The position numbers and the translations under genes are program-made. A DNA stretch of 64,000 bases from Pelagibacterales bacterium SAG-MED39. GTDB taxonomy: Bacteria > Pseudomonadota > Alphaproteobacteria > Pelagibacterales > Pelagibacteraceae. Of this stretch, positions 47,905-57,598 are shown in pieces (positions within the stretch are counted from its first letter, which is position 1; the number at the start of each line of letters is the position of its first letter). The notes under the pieces were generated by a model, which did no database searches, had not been told where the DNA came from, and was given only the letters and a program-made list of their open reading frames with translations. The stretch spans positions 1 to 64,000 of the forward strand of contig JACWEI010000004.1 in assembly GCA_014653625.1 (NCBI GenBank), given 5' to 3'.

Positions 47905-47921
47905 TATTTGTTAACAAATAA
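47904..47921 (+). repeat. Inverted repeat 2 (18-bp palindrome) upstream of aapJ
   Basis: TTATTTGTTAACAAATAA is a perfect palindrome sharing one base with the preceding inverted repeat and ending about 19 bp before the aapJ start, just ahead of the AGGAAG ribosome-binding site. An operator role is plausible but unproven. Confidence 0.6.
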
Positions 47922-47940
47922 ATAAACAATAGGAAGAAAT

Positions 47941-48981
47941 ATGTTTAAATACTTAAAACAATTAACTTCTTTAGTTGCTATGGTAGCTGTGTTGTTCACT
48001 TTTACAACAGAGTCTATGGCTGCTAAAAAATCTAAAACACTTAAAAACACTCAAAAGAAAGGTTTTGTAAGATGTGGAGTATCTCAAGGTCTTCCAGGAT
48101 TTTCTAATGCTGATGCTGCGGGAAATTGGACTGGTGTTGACGTTGACGTATGTAGAGCGGTAGCTGCTGCAGTTCTAGGTGATGCAAATAAAGTTAAGTT
48201 TACACCACTAAGTGCTAAAGAGAGATTTACTGCTTTAACTTCTGGTGAGATTGATATCTTATCAAGAAACACAACTTGGACACTTTCTAGAGACGCTGAT
48301 ATCGGACTTACTTTCGTAGGTGTGAACTTTTACGATGGACAAGGTTTCATGGTAAGAAAAAGCTCAGGTATCACTTCAACTAGCCAATTCAAAAATGGTA
48401 TCTCAGCTTGTACAAACATTGGTACAACAACTGAGTTAAATATGAGAGACTTCTTTAATTCTAGAGGAATTTCTTATGAACCAGTTGCTTTTGAAAAAGC
48501 TGATGAAGTTGTAGCTGCTTACGATGCAGGTAGATGTGATACTTATACTACTGATAAATCTGGTTTAGCTGCTCAAAGAACTAAAATGAAAAACCCTGAT
48601 GAACACATTGTTCTACCAGAAACTATTTCTAAAGAACCTTTAGGACCAGTTGTTAGACAAGGTGATGCTGTATGGGAAGATATCGTAAGATGGTCTTTGA
48701 ATACTATGATCGAAGCAGAAGAATATGGTATTACTTCAGCTAATGCAGACTCAATGAAAACTTCAGAAAATCCACAAATCAAAAGATTAGTTGGTGCTGA
48801 AGGTGAAATGGGTGCAGCATTTGGTTTAGATAACGAGTGGAACTTAAGAATTATCAAACAAGTTGGAAACTACGGTGAAAGTTATAAAAGAAATATAGCT
48901 GACACAGGAATTTTACCAGATAGAGGTCCAAATCAATTATGGACTAAAGGTGGTATTTTATACGTTCCACCATCAAGATAA
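47941..48981 (+). CDS. aapJ: General L-amino acid ABC transporter substrate-binding protein
   Basis: Periplasmic binding protein of the AapJQMP/Bzt family, importing a broad range of amino acids. The 346 aa protein has a signal peptide (about 1-28, ending TESMAA). The PBPb core follows (CGVSQGLPGFSNADAAGNWTGVDVDVCRAVAAAVLGD, then LSRNTTWTLSRD and YTTDKSGLAAQR). The RBS AGGAAG is well spaced. GC content and codon choice look more selected than in neighbours (many GCT/GGT codons), consistent with very high expression. A strong terminator follows it. Confidence 0.95.
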   Translation: MFKYLKQLTSLVAMVAVLFTFTTESMAAKKSKTLKNTQKKGFVRCGVSQGLPGFSNADAAGNWTGVDVDVCRAVAAAVLGDANKVKFTPLSAKERFTALTSGEIDILSRNTTWTLSRDADIGLTFVGVNFYDGQGFMVRKSSGITSTSQFKNGISACTNIGTTTELNMRDFFNSRGISYEPVAFEKADEVVAAYDAGRCDTYTTDKSGLAAQRTKMKNPDEHIVLPETISKEPLGPVVRQGDAVWEDIVRWSLNTMIEAEEYGITSANADSMKTSENPQIKRLVGAEGEMGAAFGLDNEWNLRIIKQVGNYGESYKRNIADTGILPDRGPNQLWTKGGILYVPPSR

Positions 48982-49000
48982 TTTAAGTTATAAATTACTT

Positions 49001-49033
49001 AAAAAGGGCTAGATTTTTCTAGCCCTTTTTTTT
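49001..49033 (+). terminator. Rho-independent terminator between aapJ and aapQ
   Basis: AAAAAGGGCTAGA-TTTT-TCTAGCCCTTTTT gives a perfect 13-bp stem with a 4-base loop and an 8-T tract. It lies just after the aapJ stop and before aapQ, so most transcripts should carry only aapJ while read-through supplies the membrane and ATPase genes. Confidence 0.92.
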
Positions 49034-49057
49034 ATAAACCCATATATTGTTCTCACA

Positions 49058-50209
49058 GTGAATTTTAAACTTAAAGATATTGGTCCACAATTAATGACAG
49101 TTATAGCTGTTGTTCTTGTCTTTGGTTTTTTTACTTATAACGCACAAGTCAACATGGAGAATAGAGGTATTGATTTTGGTTATGGATTTTTATCTCAAGA
49201 GTCCTCATTTGATGTACAATTTTCTTTAATAGAGTATGATGGATCACATTCATATTTTAGAGCTTATTTAGTTGGTTTATTAAATACTATTCTTGTTTCT
49301 GTTATTGGAATTATTCTAGCTACTATACTTGGAGTAATAGTTGGTATAGCAAGGTTATCTCCAAACTATTTGATTAATAAGTTCGCAGCTTTTTATGTAG
49401 AATTTTTCAGAAACATACCATTACTTTTACAAATATTTTTTTGGTACTTTGCTGCTTTAAGAGCTTTACCACTTCCTCAAGATGCAGAGGCAATGTTTGG
49501 AATTTCATATTTAACAATAAAAGGTTTATACGTTCCTGCTTTCATTTGGCAAAATTTTAATATTTTCTTTTATTCAATAGTAGCAGCAATAATTGCAATA
49601 ATAGTTATTCGAACTCGTGCAAAAAAATTACAAGAAAATGAAGGAAAACAAACGCCAGTTCTATTAATATCAATAGGTCTAATTTTAATTTTACCACTTT
49701 TAAGTTTTTTAATTGGTGGTGTAAGATTATCATTTGAAATTCCTGTTTTAAAACAACTAGCAACAACATCATTTATTTATGAAGGTGGAGTAAGTTTGCC
49801 ACCTGAATTAATTGCGTTAGCATTATCTTTATCTTTATATACTGCAACTTTTATAGCAGAATGTGTCAGAGCAGGAATTCAAGGTGTTGGAAAAGGTCAA
49901 AAAGAGGCTGCTGCATCAATTGGATTAACTCCTAATCAAGTTTTAAAATTAGTAGTAATGCCTCAAGCCCTTAGAATAATAATACCACCAACAACAAACC
50001 AATATTTAAATTTAACTAAAAATTCTTCATTAGCTGCAGCAATAGCTTATCCTGATTTAGTACTAGTTTTTGCAGGAACAGCTTTAATGCAAACTGGTAA
50101 GGCAATTGAAATAGTATCTATTACAATGTTTACCTATTTATCTTTAAGTATTTCAATTTCATTATTCATGAATTGGTACAATAACAAAATAGCAATAACA
50201 GAAAAATAA
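49058..50209 (+). CDS. aapQ: General L-amino acid ABC transporter permease AapQ
   Basis: First permease of the amino-acid importer. The 383 aa protein has an N-terminal helix, a periplasmic segment, then the HisM-type core with GLLNTILVSVIGIILATILG, EFFRNIPLLLQIFFWYF and the EAA loop CVRAGIQGVGKGQKEAAASIGLTPNQVLKLVVMPQALRIIIPP. The start is GTG 49058, 25 nt after the terminator, with no clear Shine-Dalgarno sequence. It overlaps aapM by one base. Confidence 0.93.
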   Translation: MNFKLKDIGPQLMTVIAVVLVFGFFTYNAQVNMENRGIDFGYGFLSQESSFDVQFSLIEYDGSHSYFRAYLVGLLNTILVSVIGIILATILGVIVGIARLSPNYLINKFAAFYVEFFRNIPLLLQIFFWYFAALRALPLPQDAEAMFGISYLTIKGLYVPAFIWQNFNIFFYSIVAAIIAIIVIRTRAKKLQENEGKQTPVLLISIGLILILPLLSFLIGGVRLSFEIPVLKQLATTSFIYEGGVSLPPELIALALSLSLYTATFIAECVRAGIQGVGKGQKEAAASIGLTPNQVLKLVVMPQALRIIIPPTTNQYLNLTKNSSLAAAIAYPDLVLVFAGTALMQTGKAIEIVSITMFTYLSLSISISLFMNWYNNKIAITEK

Positions 50210-51651
50210 TGACTAAAATTAACTTTTTAAAACCTGACAAATCTAATCTTTATACTTTTTTGTACCTGGGTTCTTTTTTGTTTTTTATTAGTGTTATTGA
50301 TGTTTTAATAAATTCTTTTTTTAGTTTAAATATAACTGGTTTTTTACCTGGTTTTTTGAGCTTTTTTTTTCCATTAGTTCTTGGATTTATTGGTCTATAT
50401 TTTATTAGAATTGAGCTAAGTGGTATTAAGCAATTAGATCTATTAAACAAGCATATAAATACTAATAATTTTAATGCTGTATTATCATTGTTGATTATAT
50501 TTATAATTTTAAAATCAATTCCACCTATAATGAGTTGGTTTTTTATTGATGCTAGTTTTGCAGGTGAGTCAAAAGATGTTTGTACTGGCACAGGTGCTTG
50601 TTGGACTTATATAAAAGTTTGGATAAGAAGATTTATGTATGGGATGTATCCAAATGGTGAACAATGGAGAATAAATTTATCTTTTATAGCTTTAGCGCTA
50701 CTTGGATCAGTTGGATATTTTGCAACCGATAGATTTAAAAAATACTTAACGCTTTATTATGTTGTAATTTATCCTTTTATTGCTTTCTTATTCATTTTTT
50801 TCTTTATTTCAGGTGGTCCTGTATTTTTTGACTTTTCGTATGGAATAATTGCTGCGATTCTTTCTATCATAATTGGTTTTTTCATTCCTAGTAAATTCAA
50901 GTTTTATTATTTCTTAATAGTTCCTTTTGCCCTTTATATTTTATTAAAATACTTCATTTTTTATGAAGAATTAATTGAATTAGGAAAATTAGATGGTTTA
51001 AATTGGGTAGAAACAGGAGCTTGGGGTGGTTTGTCTTTAACATTTATAATCTCTTTCTTCTGTCTAATTTTTTGTTTTCCCATAGGAATGGCTTTTGCAC
51101 TTGGAAGACGATCTGGGTTTCCTTTAATAAGATACATATCAATAGGCTTTATTGAATTTTGGAGAGGTGTGCCCTTGATTACAGTATTATTTATGTCTGC
51201 TGTAATGTTTCCGATGTTTTTACCCGCAGACTTTTTTATAGACAAATTAGTAAGATGTATAATAGCCATCTCACTATTTGAAGCAGCATATGTTGCTGAA
51301 GTAATTAGAGGAGGGTTGCAAGCTCTTCCAAGGGGACAATATGAAGCTGCAAAATCATTGGGAATGGGATATTGGAGAATGCATATATTTGTAATTTTAC
51401 CTCAAGCTTTAAAACTTGTAATTCCAGGAATAGCCAACACATTTTTAGCTTTAGTGAAAGATACACCTTTAATCTTTGTTGTAGGTCTTCTAGAAATAGT
51501 AGGAATGTTAAATTTAGCAAAAACAAATCCTGAATGGTTAGGTTTTGCAATGGAAGGCTATGTATTTGCAGCCATAATTTTCTGGATTATTTGTTACGCA
51601 ATGAGTAAATATAGCTATAATTTAGAACAAAAATATAAAACTGATCGATAA
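50209..51651 (+). CDS. aapM: General L-amino acid ABC transporter permease AapM
   Basis: Second permease. In 480 aa a long N-terminal extension with several extra helices, typical of AapM/BztC, precedes the HisM core. The core has [45 protein letters not shown] and the EAA loop [44 protein letters not shown]. It shares a base with aapQ and is followed 5 nt later by aapP. Confidence 0.94.
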   Translation: MTKINFLKPDKSNLYTFLYLGSFLFFISVIDVLINSFFSLNITGFLPGFLSFFFPLVLGFIGLYFIRIELSGIKQLDLLNKHINTNNFNAVLSLLIIFIILKSIPPIMSWFFIDASFAGESKDVCTGTGACWTYIKVWIRRFMYGMYPNGEQWRINLSFIALALLGSVGYFATDRFKKYLTLYYVVIYPFIAFLFIFFFISGGPVFFDFSYGIIAAILSIIIGFFIPSKFKFYYFLIVPFALYILLKYFIFYEELIELGKLDGLNWVETGAWGGLSLTFIISFFCLIFCFPIGMAFALGRRSGFPLIRYISIGFIEFWRGVPLITVLFMSAVMFPMFLPADFFIDKLVRCIIAISLFEAAYVAEVIRGGLQALPRGQYEAAKSLGMGYWRMHIFVILPQALKLVIPGIANTFLALVKDTPLIFVVGLLEIVGMLNLAKTNPEWLGFAMEGYVFAAIIFWIICYAMSKYSYNLEQKYKTDR

Positions 51652-51656
51652 AATTT

Positions 51657-52391
51657 ATGTCTGATAATATTATTCAAATAAACAATGTTAATAAATGGTT
51701 TGGTGACTTCCAAGTTTTAAAAGGAATTAATTTAGAGGTAAAGCCAAAACAAAAAATTGTTGTTTGTGGGCCTTCTGGTTCCGGGAAATCTACGTTAATA
51801 AGATGTATAAATAGATTAGAAGAACATCAAGAAGGAGACATAATTGTCGATGGAACAGCATTAACTGAAGACACTAAGAATATAGAACAAATTAGAGCAG
51901 AGGTTGGTATGGTGTTCCAACAATTTAATTTATTTCCACACTTATCAATTGTTGATAACTGCACTTTAGCTCCTATTTGGGTAAAAAAAATGCCAAAAAA
52001 AGAGGCTGAAGAATTAGCACTTAAACATTTAGAAAGAGTACAAATATTAGATCAAGCTCAAAAATATCCAGGCCAATTATCTGGTGGGCAACAACAAAGA
52101 GTTGCTATTGCTAGAGCGCTTTGTATGGAACCAAAAATAATGCTTTTTGATGAACCTACTTCTGCTTTAGACCCAGAAATGATTAAAGAGGTGCTAGATG
52201 TAATGGTTAATTTAGCGAAACAAGGAATGACCATGATAGTAGTTACTCATGAAATGGGTTTTGCCAAAGAAGTTGCTGATCAAATGATATTCATGGATGA
52301 AGGAATGATAGTTGAAAAGGCTGATACCAAGGAATTTTTTGCTAATCCAAAGAGTGATAGAACCAAACTTTTTCTCAGCCAGATACTATAG
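51657..52391 (+). CDS. aapP: General L-amino acid ABC transporter ATPase AapP
   Basis: ATPase of the amino-acid importer. In 244 aa it has Walker [43 protein letters not shown] (Q-loop), signature [16 protein letters not shown], Walker [16 protein letters not shown] and the H-loop VVTHEMGFA. This is the polar-amino-acid (GlnQ/HisP-type) subfamily. It completes a full aapJQMP set. A long imperfect hairpin begins on its last stop-codon base. Confidence 0.96.
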   Translation: MSDNIIQINNVNKWFGDFQVLKGINLEVKPKQKIVVCGPSGSGKSTLIRCINRLEEHQEGDIIVDGTALTEDTKNIEQIRAEVGMVFQQFNLFPHLSIVDNCTLAPIWVKKMPKKEAEELALKHLERVQILDQAQKYPGQLSGGQQQRVAIARALCMEPKIMLFDEPTSALDPEMIKEVLDVMVNLAKQGMTMIVVTHEMGFAKEVADQMIFMDEGMIVEKADTKEFFANPKSDRTKLFLSQIL

Positions 52392-52445
52392 TCAACAGTA
52401 ATTACAAGGAATATTTCTCAAATAAGGCCTTAAGTATTACTTGAC
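52391..52445 (+). other. Long bulged hairpin immediately 3' of aapP
   Basis: GTCAA/TTGAC, GTAAT/ATTAC, AC/GT and AAGG/CCTT stack into about 16 bp interrupted only by small bulges. An apical TATTT-CTC-AAATA stem-loop caps it. The U-tract of a classical terminator does not follow directly, so it may stabilise the operon mRNA 3' end, pause transcription, or belong to the leader of the next gene. Confidence 0.55.
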
Positions 52446-52556
52446 ATATTTCCAGTATAGCCAGTTTTTCCTTAAAAAATAAAAAAAAATATAGTTGCAG
52501 GAGGTATTAAAAACTAGTTGAATAAGTTTTTAAAAATAAAATTAAGAGGGGTCTTA

Positions 52557-52928
52557 ATGGAAGATAATTTCAACAAGCATCTAGGCAATAAGCTTAAGCT
52601 TAGAAGATTGGCTTTAGGGTTAACTCAAACTAAGGTAGCAAAAGCAATTAACGTAACATTTCAACAAATTCAGAAGTATGAAAAAGGCACAAACGGAGTT
52701 AGCTCTATTAGATTACTTCAACTTTCAAACTATTTGAAAGTTCCAATCAATTACTTTTTTGAAGATTTTTCAGAATACTTAATAAACCTGGAAAAATCTC
52801 AAGAGGGCCATATGAATGTAAATTATAACTTTTTAGTTAAATTATATTCAGAATTAAATGCGGACCAAAAATTAAAATTTAATAAATCTTTACAAGTATC
52901 AAGTAATAATATTTCTAAAGTCGGATAA
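52557..52928 (+). CDS. Small XRE-family helix-turn-helix regulator
   Basis: A 123 aa DNA-binding protein. The N-terminal Cro/CI-type HTH spans about residues 8-65 (LGNKLKLRRLALGLTQTKVAKAINVTFQQIQKYEKGTNGVSSIRLLQLSNYLKVPINYFF). The C-terminal half is helical with no recognised domain. I chose ATG 52557, which has GAGGGG at good spacing. The track's TTG at 52518 would add 13 residues; it has a strong AGGAGG, but 13 nt away. It lies downstream of aapP and could regulate that operon or be a more global alphaproteobacterial-type regulator. The target is unknown. Confidence 0.85.
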   Translation: MEDNFNKHLGNKLKLRRLALGLTQTKVAKAINVTFQQIQKYEKGTNGVSSIRLLQLSNYLKVPINYFFEDFSEYLINLEKSQEGHMNVNYNFLVKLYSELNADQKLKFNKSLQVSSNNISKVG

Positions 52929-52933
52929 TTTTT

Positions 52934-53009
52934 TGGCTCCTCGGGCAGGACTCGAACCTGCGACCAATTGATTAACAGTCAACTGCTCTACCAACTGAGC
53001 TACCGAGGA
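52934..53009 (-). tRNA. tRNA-Asn (anticodon GTT)
   Basis: The reverse complement folds with acceptor TCCTCGG/CCGAGGA, D-arm GCTCAGTTGGTAGAGC, anticodon loop CTGTTAA and T-arm GCAGGTTCGAGTCCTGC. It has discriminator G and an encoded CCA. It lies 5 bp from the end of the convergent XRE gene. Confidence 0.97.
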
Positions 53010-53060
53010 ATATTAAAAATCTCAACTTACTTTCTTTTAAGACTAAAACAAGAATTTTTT

Positions 53061-53134
53061 TGGAGGCAACGCCCGGAATCGAACCGGGATACAAGGATTT
53101 GCAATCCTCTGCGTAACCATTCCGCCACGTTGCC
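53061..53134 (-). tRNA. tRNA-Cys (anticodon GCA)
   Basis: The reverse complement gives acceptor GGCAACG/CGTTGCC, discriminator T (the cysteine identity base), encoded CCA, anticodon loop TTGCAAA and T-arm CCCGGTTCGATTCCGGG. It is probably co-transcribed with tRNA-Asn 51 bp downstream. Confidence 0.97.
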
Positions 53135-53212
53135 AGTTTTAGTAGATAGCTACAAGGAGTTTTATATAAAATATTTGTAATTAGTCTATTAAATAACGAT
53201 CTAATTTGATTA

Positions 53213-53240
53213 TTGTTAATTTGTATTATTAAATTATAAA
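53213..53240 (+). promoter_or_regulatory. Possible promoter for valS
   Basis: TTGTTA (53213-53218), a 16-bp spacer and TATAAA (53235-53240) precede valS, with the predicted start about 6 nt before the ATG. No Shine-Dalgarno sequence is seen. Pattern match only. Confidence 0.3.
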
Positions 53241-53252
53241 CTACTTACACCC

Positions 53253-55880
53253 ATGAATAGTGATAAATACATACATTCTGAAGTAGAAGATAATATTTAT
53301 TCTTATTGGGAAAAAAACAAATTATTTAAACCAAAGAAAAATTCGAAAAAATATTCAATTGTTATTCCACCACCTAATGTAACAGGAAGTTTACATATGG
53401 GCCATGCTCTAAATAATTCCATTCAAGATCTTTTAGTTCGTTATTATCGAATGAATAATTATGAAACTTTGTGGCAACCAGGAACTGATCATGCAGGCAT
53501 TGCAACCCAAGCACTTGTTGAAAAAAAACTTGAAAAAGAAAATTTGAATAAAAATGATTTGGGTAGAGAAAAATTTATTGAAAAAGTGTGGGAATGGAAA
53601 AACCAATATGGAGATATAATTATTAACCAACTCAAGAAACTTGGCTGTTCATGTGATTGGTCTAGAAATGCTTTCACGATGGATGAAAATCTATCAAAAT
53701 CAGTCGTCAAAGTTTTCGTTGAACTACATAAAAAAAAATTGATTTATAAAGCAGAAAAATTGGTCAATTGGGACACAGTTTTAAAAACAGCTATATCTGA
53801 TCTAGAGGTTGATCAAAGGGAAATGAATTCAAAGATTTACTATATTAAATACCCAATAGATAATTCATCTGATTTTATAACTATTGCAACCACAAGACCT
53901 GAAACAATGCTTGGTGATACAGCTATTGCTGTTAATCCAAAAGATAAGCGGTTTAAAAAATATGTGGGCAAAACTGTCACAATTCCAATAGTAGGCAGAA
54001 AAATAAAAATTATAAAAGACAATTATGCTGACCCAGAACAGGGGACTGGTGCATTAAAGATTACTCCTGCACATGACTTTAATGATTATGATGTTGGACA
54101 AAGAAATAAGCTAGATATCATAAATATATTTACTGAGGATGGAAAAATTAATAATAATGCACCTAGTGATTATGTTGGATTGGATAGATTCGAAGCACGT
54201 AAAAAAATTTTAAACGAGTTAAAAGAAAAAGATTTTTTTGTTAAAGAAGAAAATATAAAAAATAAAGTACCTTATGGAGATAGATCAAATTCGGTTATTG
54301 AACCTTTTTTAACTGAACAGTGGTTTGTAAATGCAAAAAAATTATCTGTTAAAGCTAAGCAAATAGTTAAATCAAAAAAAACAAATTTCTTTCCAGAAAA
54401 TTGGTCAAAAACTTATTTTCAATGGATGAATAATATTGAGCCTTGGTGTATTTCTAGACAACTTTGGTGGGGACATCAAATACCAGCTTGGTATGGTCCT
54501 GATAAAAAAATCTTTGTTGCAACAAATGAGACTGATGCAAAAAAACAAGCTAAAAAGTTTTATAAAAAAGATGTTAAAATTACTAGGGATCCCGATGTTT
54601 TAGATACTTGGTTTTCATCTGGTTTATGGCCTTTTGCAACATTAGGTTGGCCTGATAAAAAAGATTTTGTCAAAAAATTTTATCCAACAACTGTTTTAGT
54701 AACTGGTTTTGATATTATTTTCTTTTGGGTTGCTAGAATGATGATGTTTGGTATGGAATTTTTAAACAAAGAACCATTTAAAGATATTTATGTTCATGCT
54801 TTAGTTAGAGATGAAAAAGGACAAAAAATGTCTAAGTCAAAAGGAAATGTAATTGACCCATTAGATTTAATTGAAAAGTATAGTGCAGATGCTTTAAGAT
54901 TTACTCTCCTTTCAATGGCTTCACCAGGTACAGATGTAAAACTTTCTGAAGATAGGGTTAAAGGATATAGAAATTTTTTAAATAAATTATGGAATGCTAA
55001 TAATTTTTTAATTACTAACAAATGTGATTTTAATAAAACTGATAAAATCCCCAAAACTACATTAAATATAAATAAGTGGATTTATTCAGAACTAATCATA
55101 ACCAAAGATAAAATTGAGAAAAATCTTAAAGATTATCGATTTGATGAAGCAGCTAAAAATGCCTACCAGTTTGCTTGGCACTCTTATTGTGATTGGTACA
55201 TTGAGCTTTCAAAAACTATTCTATTTTCAGATGATGAAAAATCTAAAAAAGAGGTAAAAGAGGTATCAGCTTATATATTTAAACAAATACTTGTTATTCT
55301 TCATCCATTTATTCCATTTGTTACAGAGAAAATCTGGTTAAAAAATAAATTCGATAAATCAGATAAGAATTTCCTAATGCATGCAAATTGGCCATCAGGA
55401 AAAGCAAAAAAAGATCAATCTATGAAAGATGTGGAAAGTATCATCAATGTTATTTCTGAGCTTAGATCTTTTAAAAATGAATTAAATGTAAGCCCAGGTT
55501 CATTTATTGACATTTCAATTAATAAAGTTGCTAAAAAAAATAAAACACTAATGACTAATAATGAAATTATTCTCAAAAAACTTGGTCGTATCAATAATTT
55601 CTATGATAAAGACCAAGAAAAACCCTCAGCTACATTGGTTATATCTGGCGACATATTTAAGATTTATTTTGATGAGAATGTTGATTTAAATCTAATAAAA
55701 GAAAACTTAGTTAAAAGACAGAACAAATATCAAGAGGAAATGGACAAAATATCTCAACGATTATCAAACAAAGGATTTACCGATAGGGCTCCAAAAAATA
55801 TTGTTGAACAAGAAAAAACTAACTATAGTAATTTAAAAAATGATATCAAAAAAATATCATTAACAATTGAAAGTTTATAA
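53253..55880 (+). CDS. valS: Valyl-tRNA synthetase
   Basis: Charges tRNA-Val. The 875 aa class I enzyme has the HIGH motif [18 protein letters not shown] (about residue 40), a CP1 editing domain with [49 protein letters not shown] and the KMSKS motif [14 protein letters not shown] (about 525). A C-terminal coiled-coil arm ends the protein. The stop overlaps the ilvD ATG by one base. Confidence 0.97.
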   Translation: MNSDKYIHSEVEDNIYSYWEKNKLFKPKKNSKKYSIVIPPPNVTGSLHMGHALNNSIQDLLVRYYRMNNYETLWQPGTDHAGIATQALVEKKLEKENLNKNDLGREKFIEKVWEWKNQYGDIIINQLKKLGCSCDWSRNAFTMDENLSKSVVKVFVELHKKKLIYKAEKLVNWDTVLKTAISDLEVDQREMNSKIYYIKYPIDNSSDFITIATTRPETMLGDTAIAVNPKDKRFKKYVGKTVTIPIVGRKIKIIKDNYADPEQGTGALKITPAHDFNDYDVGQRNKLDIINIFTEDGKINNNAPSDYVGLDRFEARKKILNELKEKDFFVKEENIKNKVPYGDRSNSVIEPFLTEQWFVNAKKLSVKAKQIVKSKKTNFFPENWSKTYFQWMNNIEPWCISRQLWWGHQIPAWYGPDKKIFVATNETDAKKQAKKFYKKDVKITRDPDVLDTWFSSGLWPFATLGWPDKKDFVKKFYPTTVLVTGFDIIFFWVARMMMFGMEFLNKEPFKDIYVHALVRDEKGQKMSKSKGNVIDPLDLIEKYSADALRFTLLSMASPGTDVKLSEDRVKGYRNFLNKLWNANNFLITNKCDFNKTDKIPKTTLNINKWIYSELIITKDKIEKNLKDYRFDEAAKNAYQFAWHSYCDWYIELSKTILFSDDEKSKKEVKEVSAYIFKQILVILHPFIPFVTEKIWLKNKFDKSDKNFLMHANWPSGKAKKDQSMKDVESIINVISELRSFKNELNVSPGSFIDISINKVAKKNKTLMTNNEIILKKLGRINNFYDKDQEKPSATLVISGDIFKIYFDENVDLNLIKENLVKRQNKYQEEMDKISQRLSNKGFTDRAPKNIVEQEKTNYSNLKNDIKKISLTIESL

Positions 55881-57598
55881 TGCGGAAGTTTAACAAGAAA
55901 AAATTACCCAGTCGTCATACATCTTTAGGTGCAGATAGAGCTCCACATAGGTCATTTTATTATGCAATGGGTGAAACTGAAAAAGATGTCTCTAAACCAT
56001 TTGTAGGCGTTGTATCTACATGGAATGAGGCTGCACCGTGTAATATTGCATTAATGAGACAAGCACAATCGGTTAAGAAAGGTGTTAGAGCTTTTGGTGG
56101 AACACCAAGAGAATTTTGTACAATTACGGTTACTGATGGTATTGCAATGGGTCATGAAGGTATGAAATCCTCATTGATCTCAAGAGAAGTAATAGCAGAT
56201 AGTGCTGAATTAACTGTTAGAGGTCATTGTTATGATGCATTAGTAGGTATTGCAGGTTGTGATAAATCTTTACCAGGATTAATGATGTCTATGGTTCGAT
56301 TAAATGTTCCAAGTGTTTTTATTTATGGAGGATCAATACTACCAGGAAGATATAAAGGTAAAGATGTAACTGTTGTAGATGTTTTTGAAGCAGTTGGAAA
56401 ACATTCATCAGGGCAAATGTCAGCAAAAGAATTAAGAAAATTAGAATTAGTTGCATGTCCAAGTGCTGGAGCATGTGGTGGTCAATTTACCGCAAATACT
56501 ATGGCCTGCGTATCAGAAGCTATTGGTTTAGCCTTACCTTACTCAGCAGGAACACCAGCTCCTTATGAAGAAAGAGATAAGTACGCAAAATTAAGTGGTA
56601 AAATGGTAATGGAATTGTTGGCTAAAAAAATTAAACCAAGAGATATTGTTACAAAAAAAGCATTAGAAAATGCTGCAACAATTGTTGCTGCAACTGGTGG
56701 TTCAACAAATGCGGCTTTACATTTACCCGCTATTGCAAATGAAGCAGGGATTAAATTTGATTTAATGGATGTTGCAAAAATATTTAAAAAAACTCCTTAT
56801 CTTGCAGATTTAAAACCAGGTGGAAAATATGTTGCAAAAGATATGTGGTTAGCAGGTGGTGTACCAATGTTATTAAAAACACTTTATGACGGTGGTTATA
56901 TTCATGGTGACTGTATGACAGTGACTGGTAAAACAATGAAAGAAAATTTAAAAGGAATTAAGTTTAATCCAAAACAAAAAGTTTTAAGAGCTTATAATAG
57001 ACCATTATCACCTGATGGGGGCGTTGTTGGATTAAAAGGTAATTTAGCTCCAGACGGAGGAATTGTAAAAATTGCAGGACTTAAAAAATTACAGTTTACT
57101 GGAAGAGCAAGATGTTTTGATAATGAAGAAAGCGCAATGAAAGCTGTTCAAAGTAAAAAATACAAAGACGGTGATGTAATTATTATTAGATACGAAGGAC
57201 CAGTAGGTGGACCAGGTATGAGAGAAATGCTTTCAACAACAGGTGCTATTTACGGTCAAGGTAAAGGAGAGAAGGTTGCTTTAATAACTGATGGAAGATT
57301 TTCAGGTGCAACAAGAGGATTTTGTGTAGGCCATGTTGGTCCAGAGGCAGCATTAGGTGGTCCAATCGCTTTATTACGTAATGGAGATATGATTGATATC
57401 GATGCTAAGAAGGGAACTATAAATGTTCGATTAACTAGGGCTCAATTAGCTTCAAGAAAAAGAAAATGGAAGGCTAGAAAATCTGATTTTGGATCAGGCA
57501 CACTTTGGAAATACGCTCAAACAGTTGGACCTGCTTATTTAGGAGCACCAACGCACCCAGGTAAGAAAAAAGAAGTTAAGGATTATTCAAAAATTTAA
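55880..57598 (+). CDS. ilvD: Dihydroxy-acid dehydratase
   Basis: Iron-sulfur enzyme making the 2-oxoacid precursors of valine, leucine and isoleucine. In 572 aa the cluster cysteines are visible in [11 protein letters not shown] and [17 protein letters not shown], with [39 protein letters not shown] and [23 protein letters not shown]. It shares one base with valS and one with manC. Confidence 0.96.
   Translation: MRKFNKKKLPSRHTSLGADRAPHRSFYYAMGETEKDVSKPFVGVVSTWNEAAPCNIALMRQAQSVKKGVRAFGGTPREFCTITVTDGIAMGHEGMKSSLISREVIADSAELTVRGHCYDALVGIAGCDKSLPGLMMSMVRLNVPSVFIYGGSILPGRYKGKDVTVVDVFEAVGKHSSGQMSAKELRKLELVACPSAGACGGQFTANTMACVSEAIGLALPYSAGTPAPYEERDKYAKLSGKMVMELLAKKIKPRDIVTKKALENAATIVAATGGSTNAALHLPAIANEAGIKFDLMDVAKIFKKTPYLADLKPGGKYVAKDMWLAGGVPMLLKTLYDGGYIHGDCMTVTGKTMKENLKGIKFNPKQKVLRAYNRPLSPDGGVVGLKGNLAPDGGIVKIAGLKKLQFTGRARCFDNEESAMKAVQSKKYKDGDVIIIRYEGPVGGPGMREMLSTTGAIYGQGKGEKVALITDGRFSGATRGFCVGHVGPEAALGGPIALLRNGDMIDIDAKKGTINVRLTRAQLASRKRKWKARKSDFGSGTLWKYAQTVGPAYLGAPTHPGKKKEVKDYSKI

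Noticed and set aside
52441-52495. TTGACA-based promoter for the XRE gene
   Set aside because: The TTGACA is perfect but no acceptable -10 lies 16-18 bp downstream, and its first bases are also the 3' arm of the long hairpin.
52968-53180. 70 aa plus-strand ORF in the track
   Set aside because: It runs antisense through most of tRNA-Asn and all of tRNA-Cys. Its apparent peptide (RPESNRDTRICNPLRNHSATL) is the typical false translation of tRNA genes.
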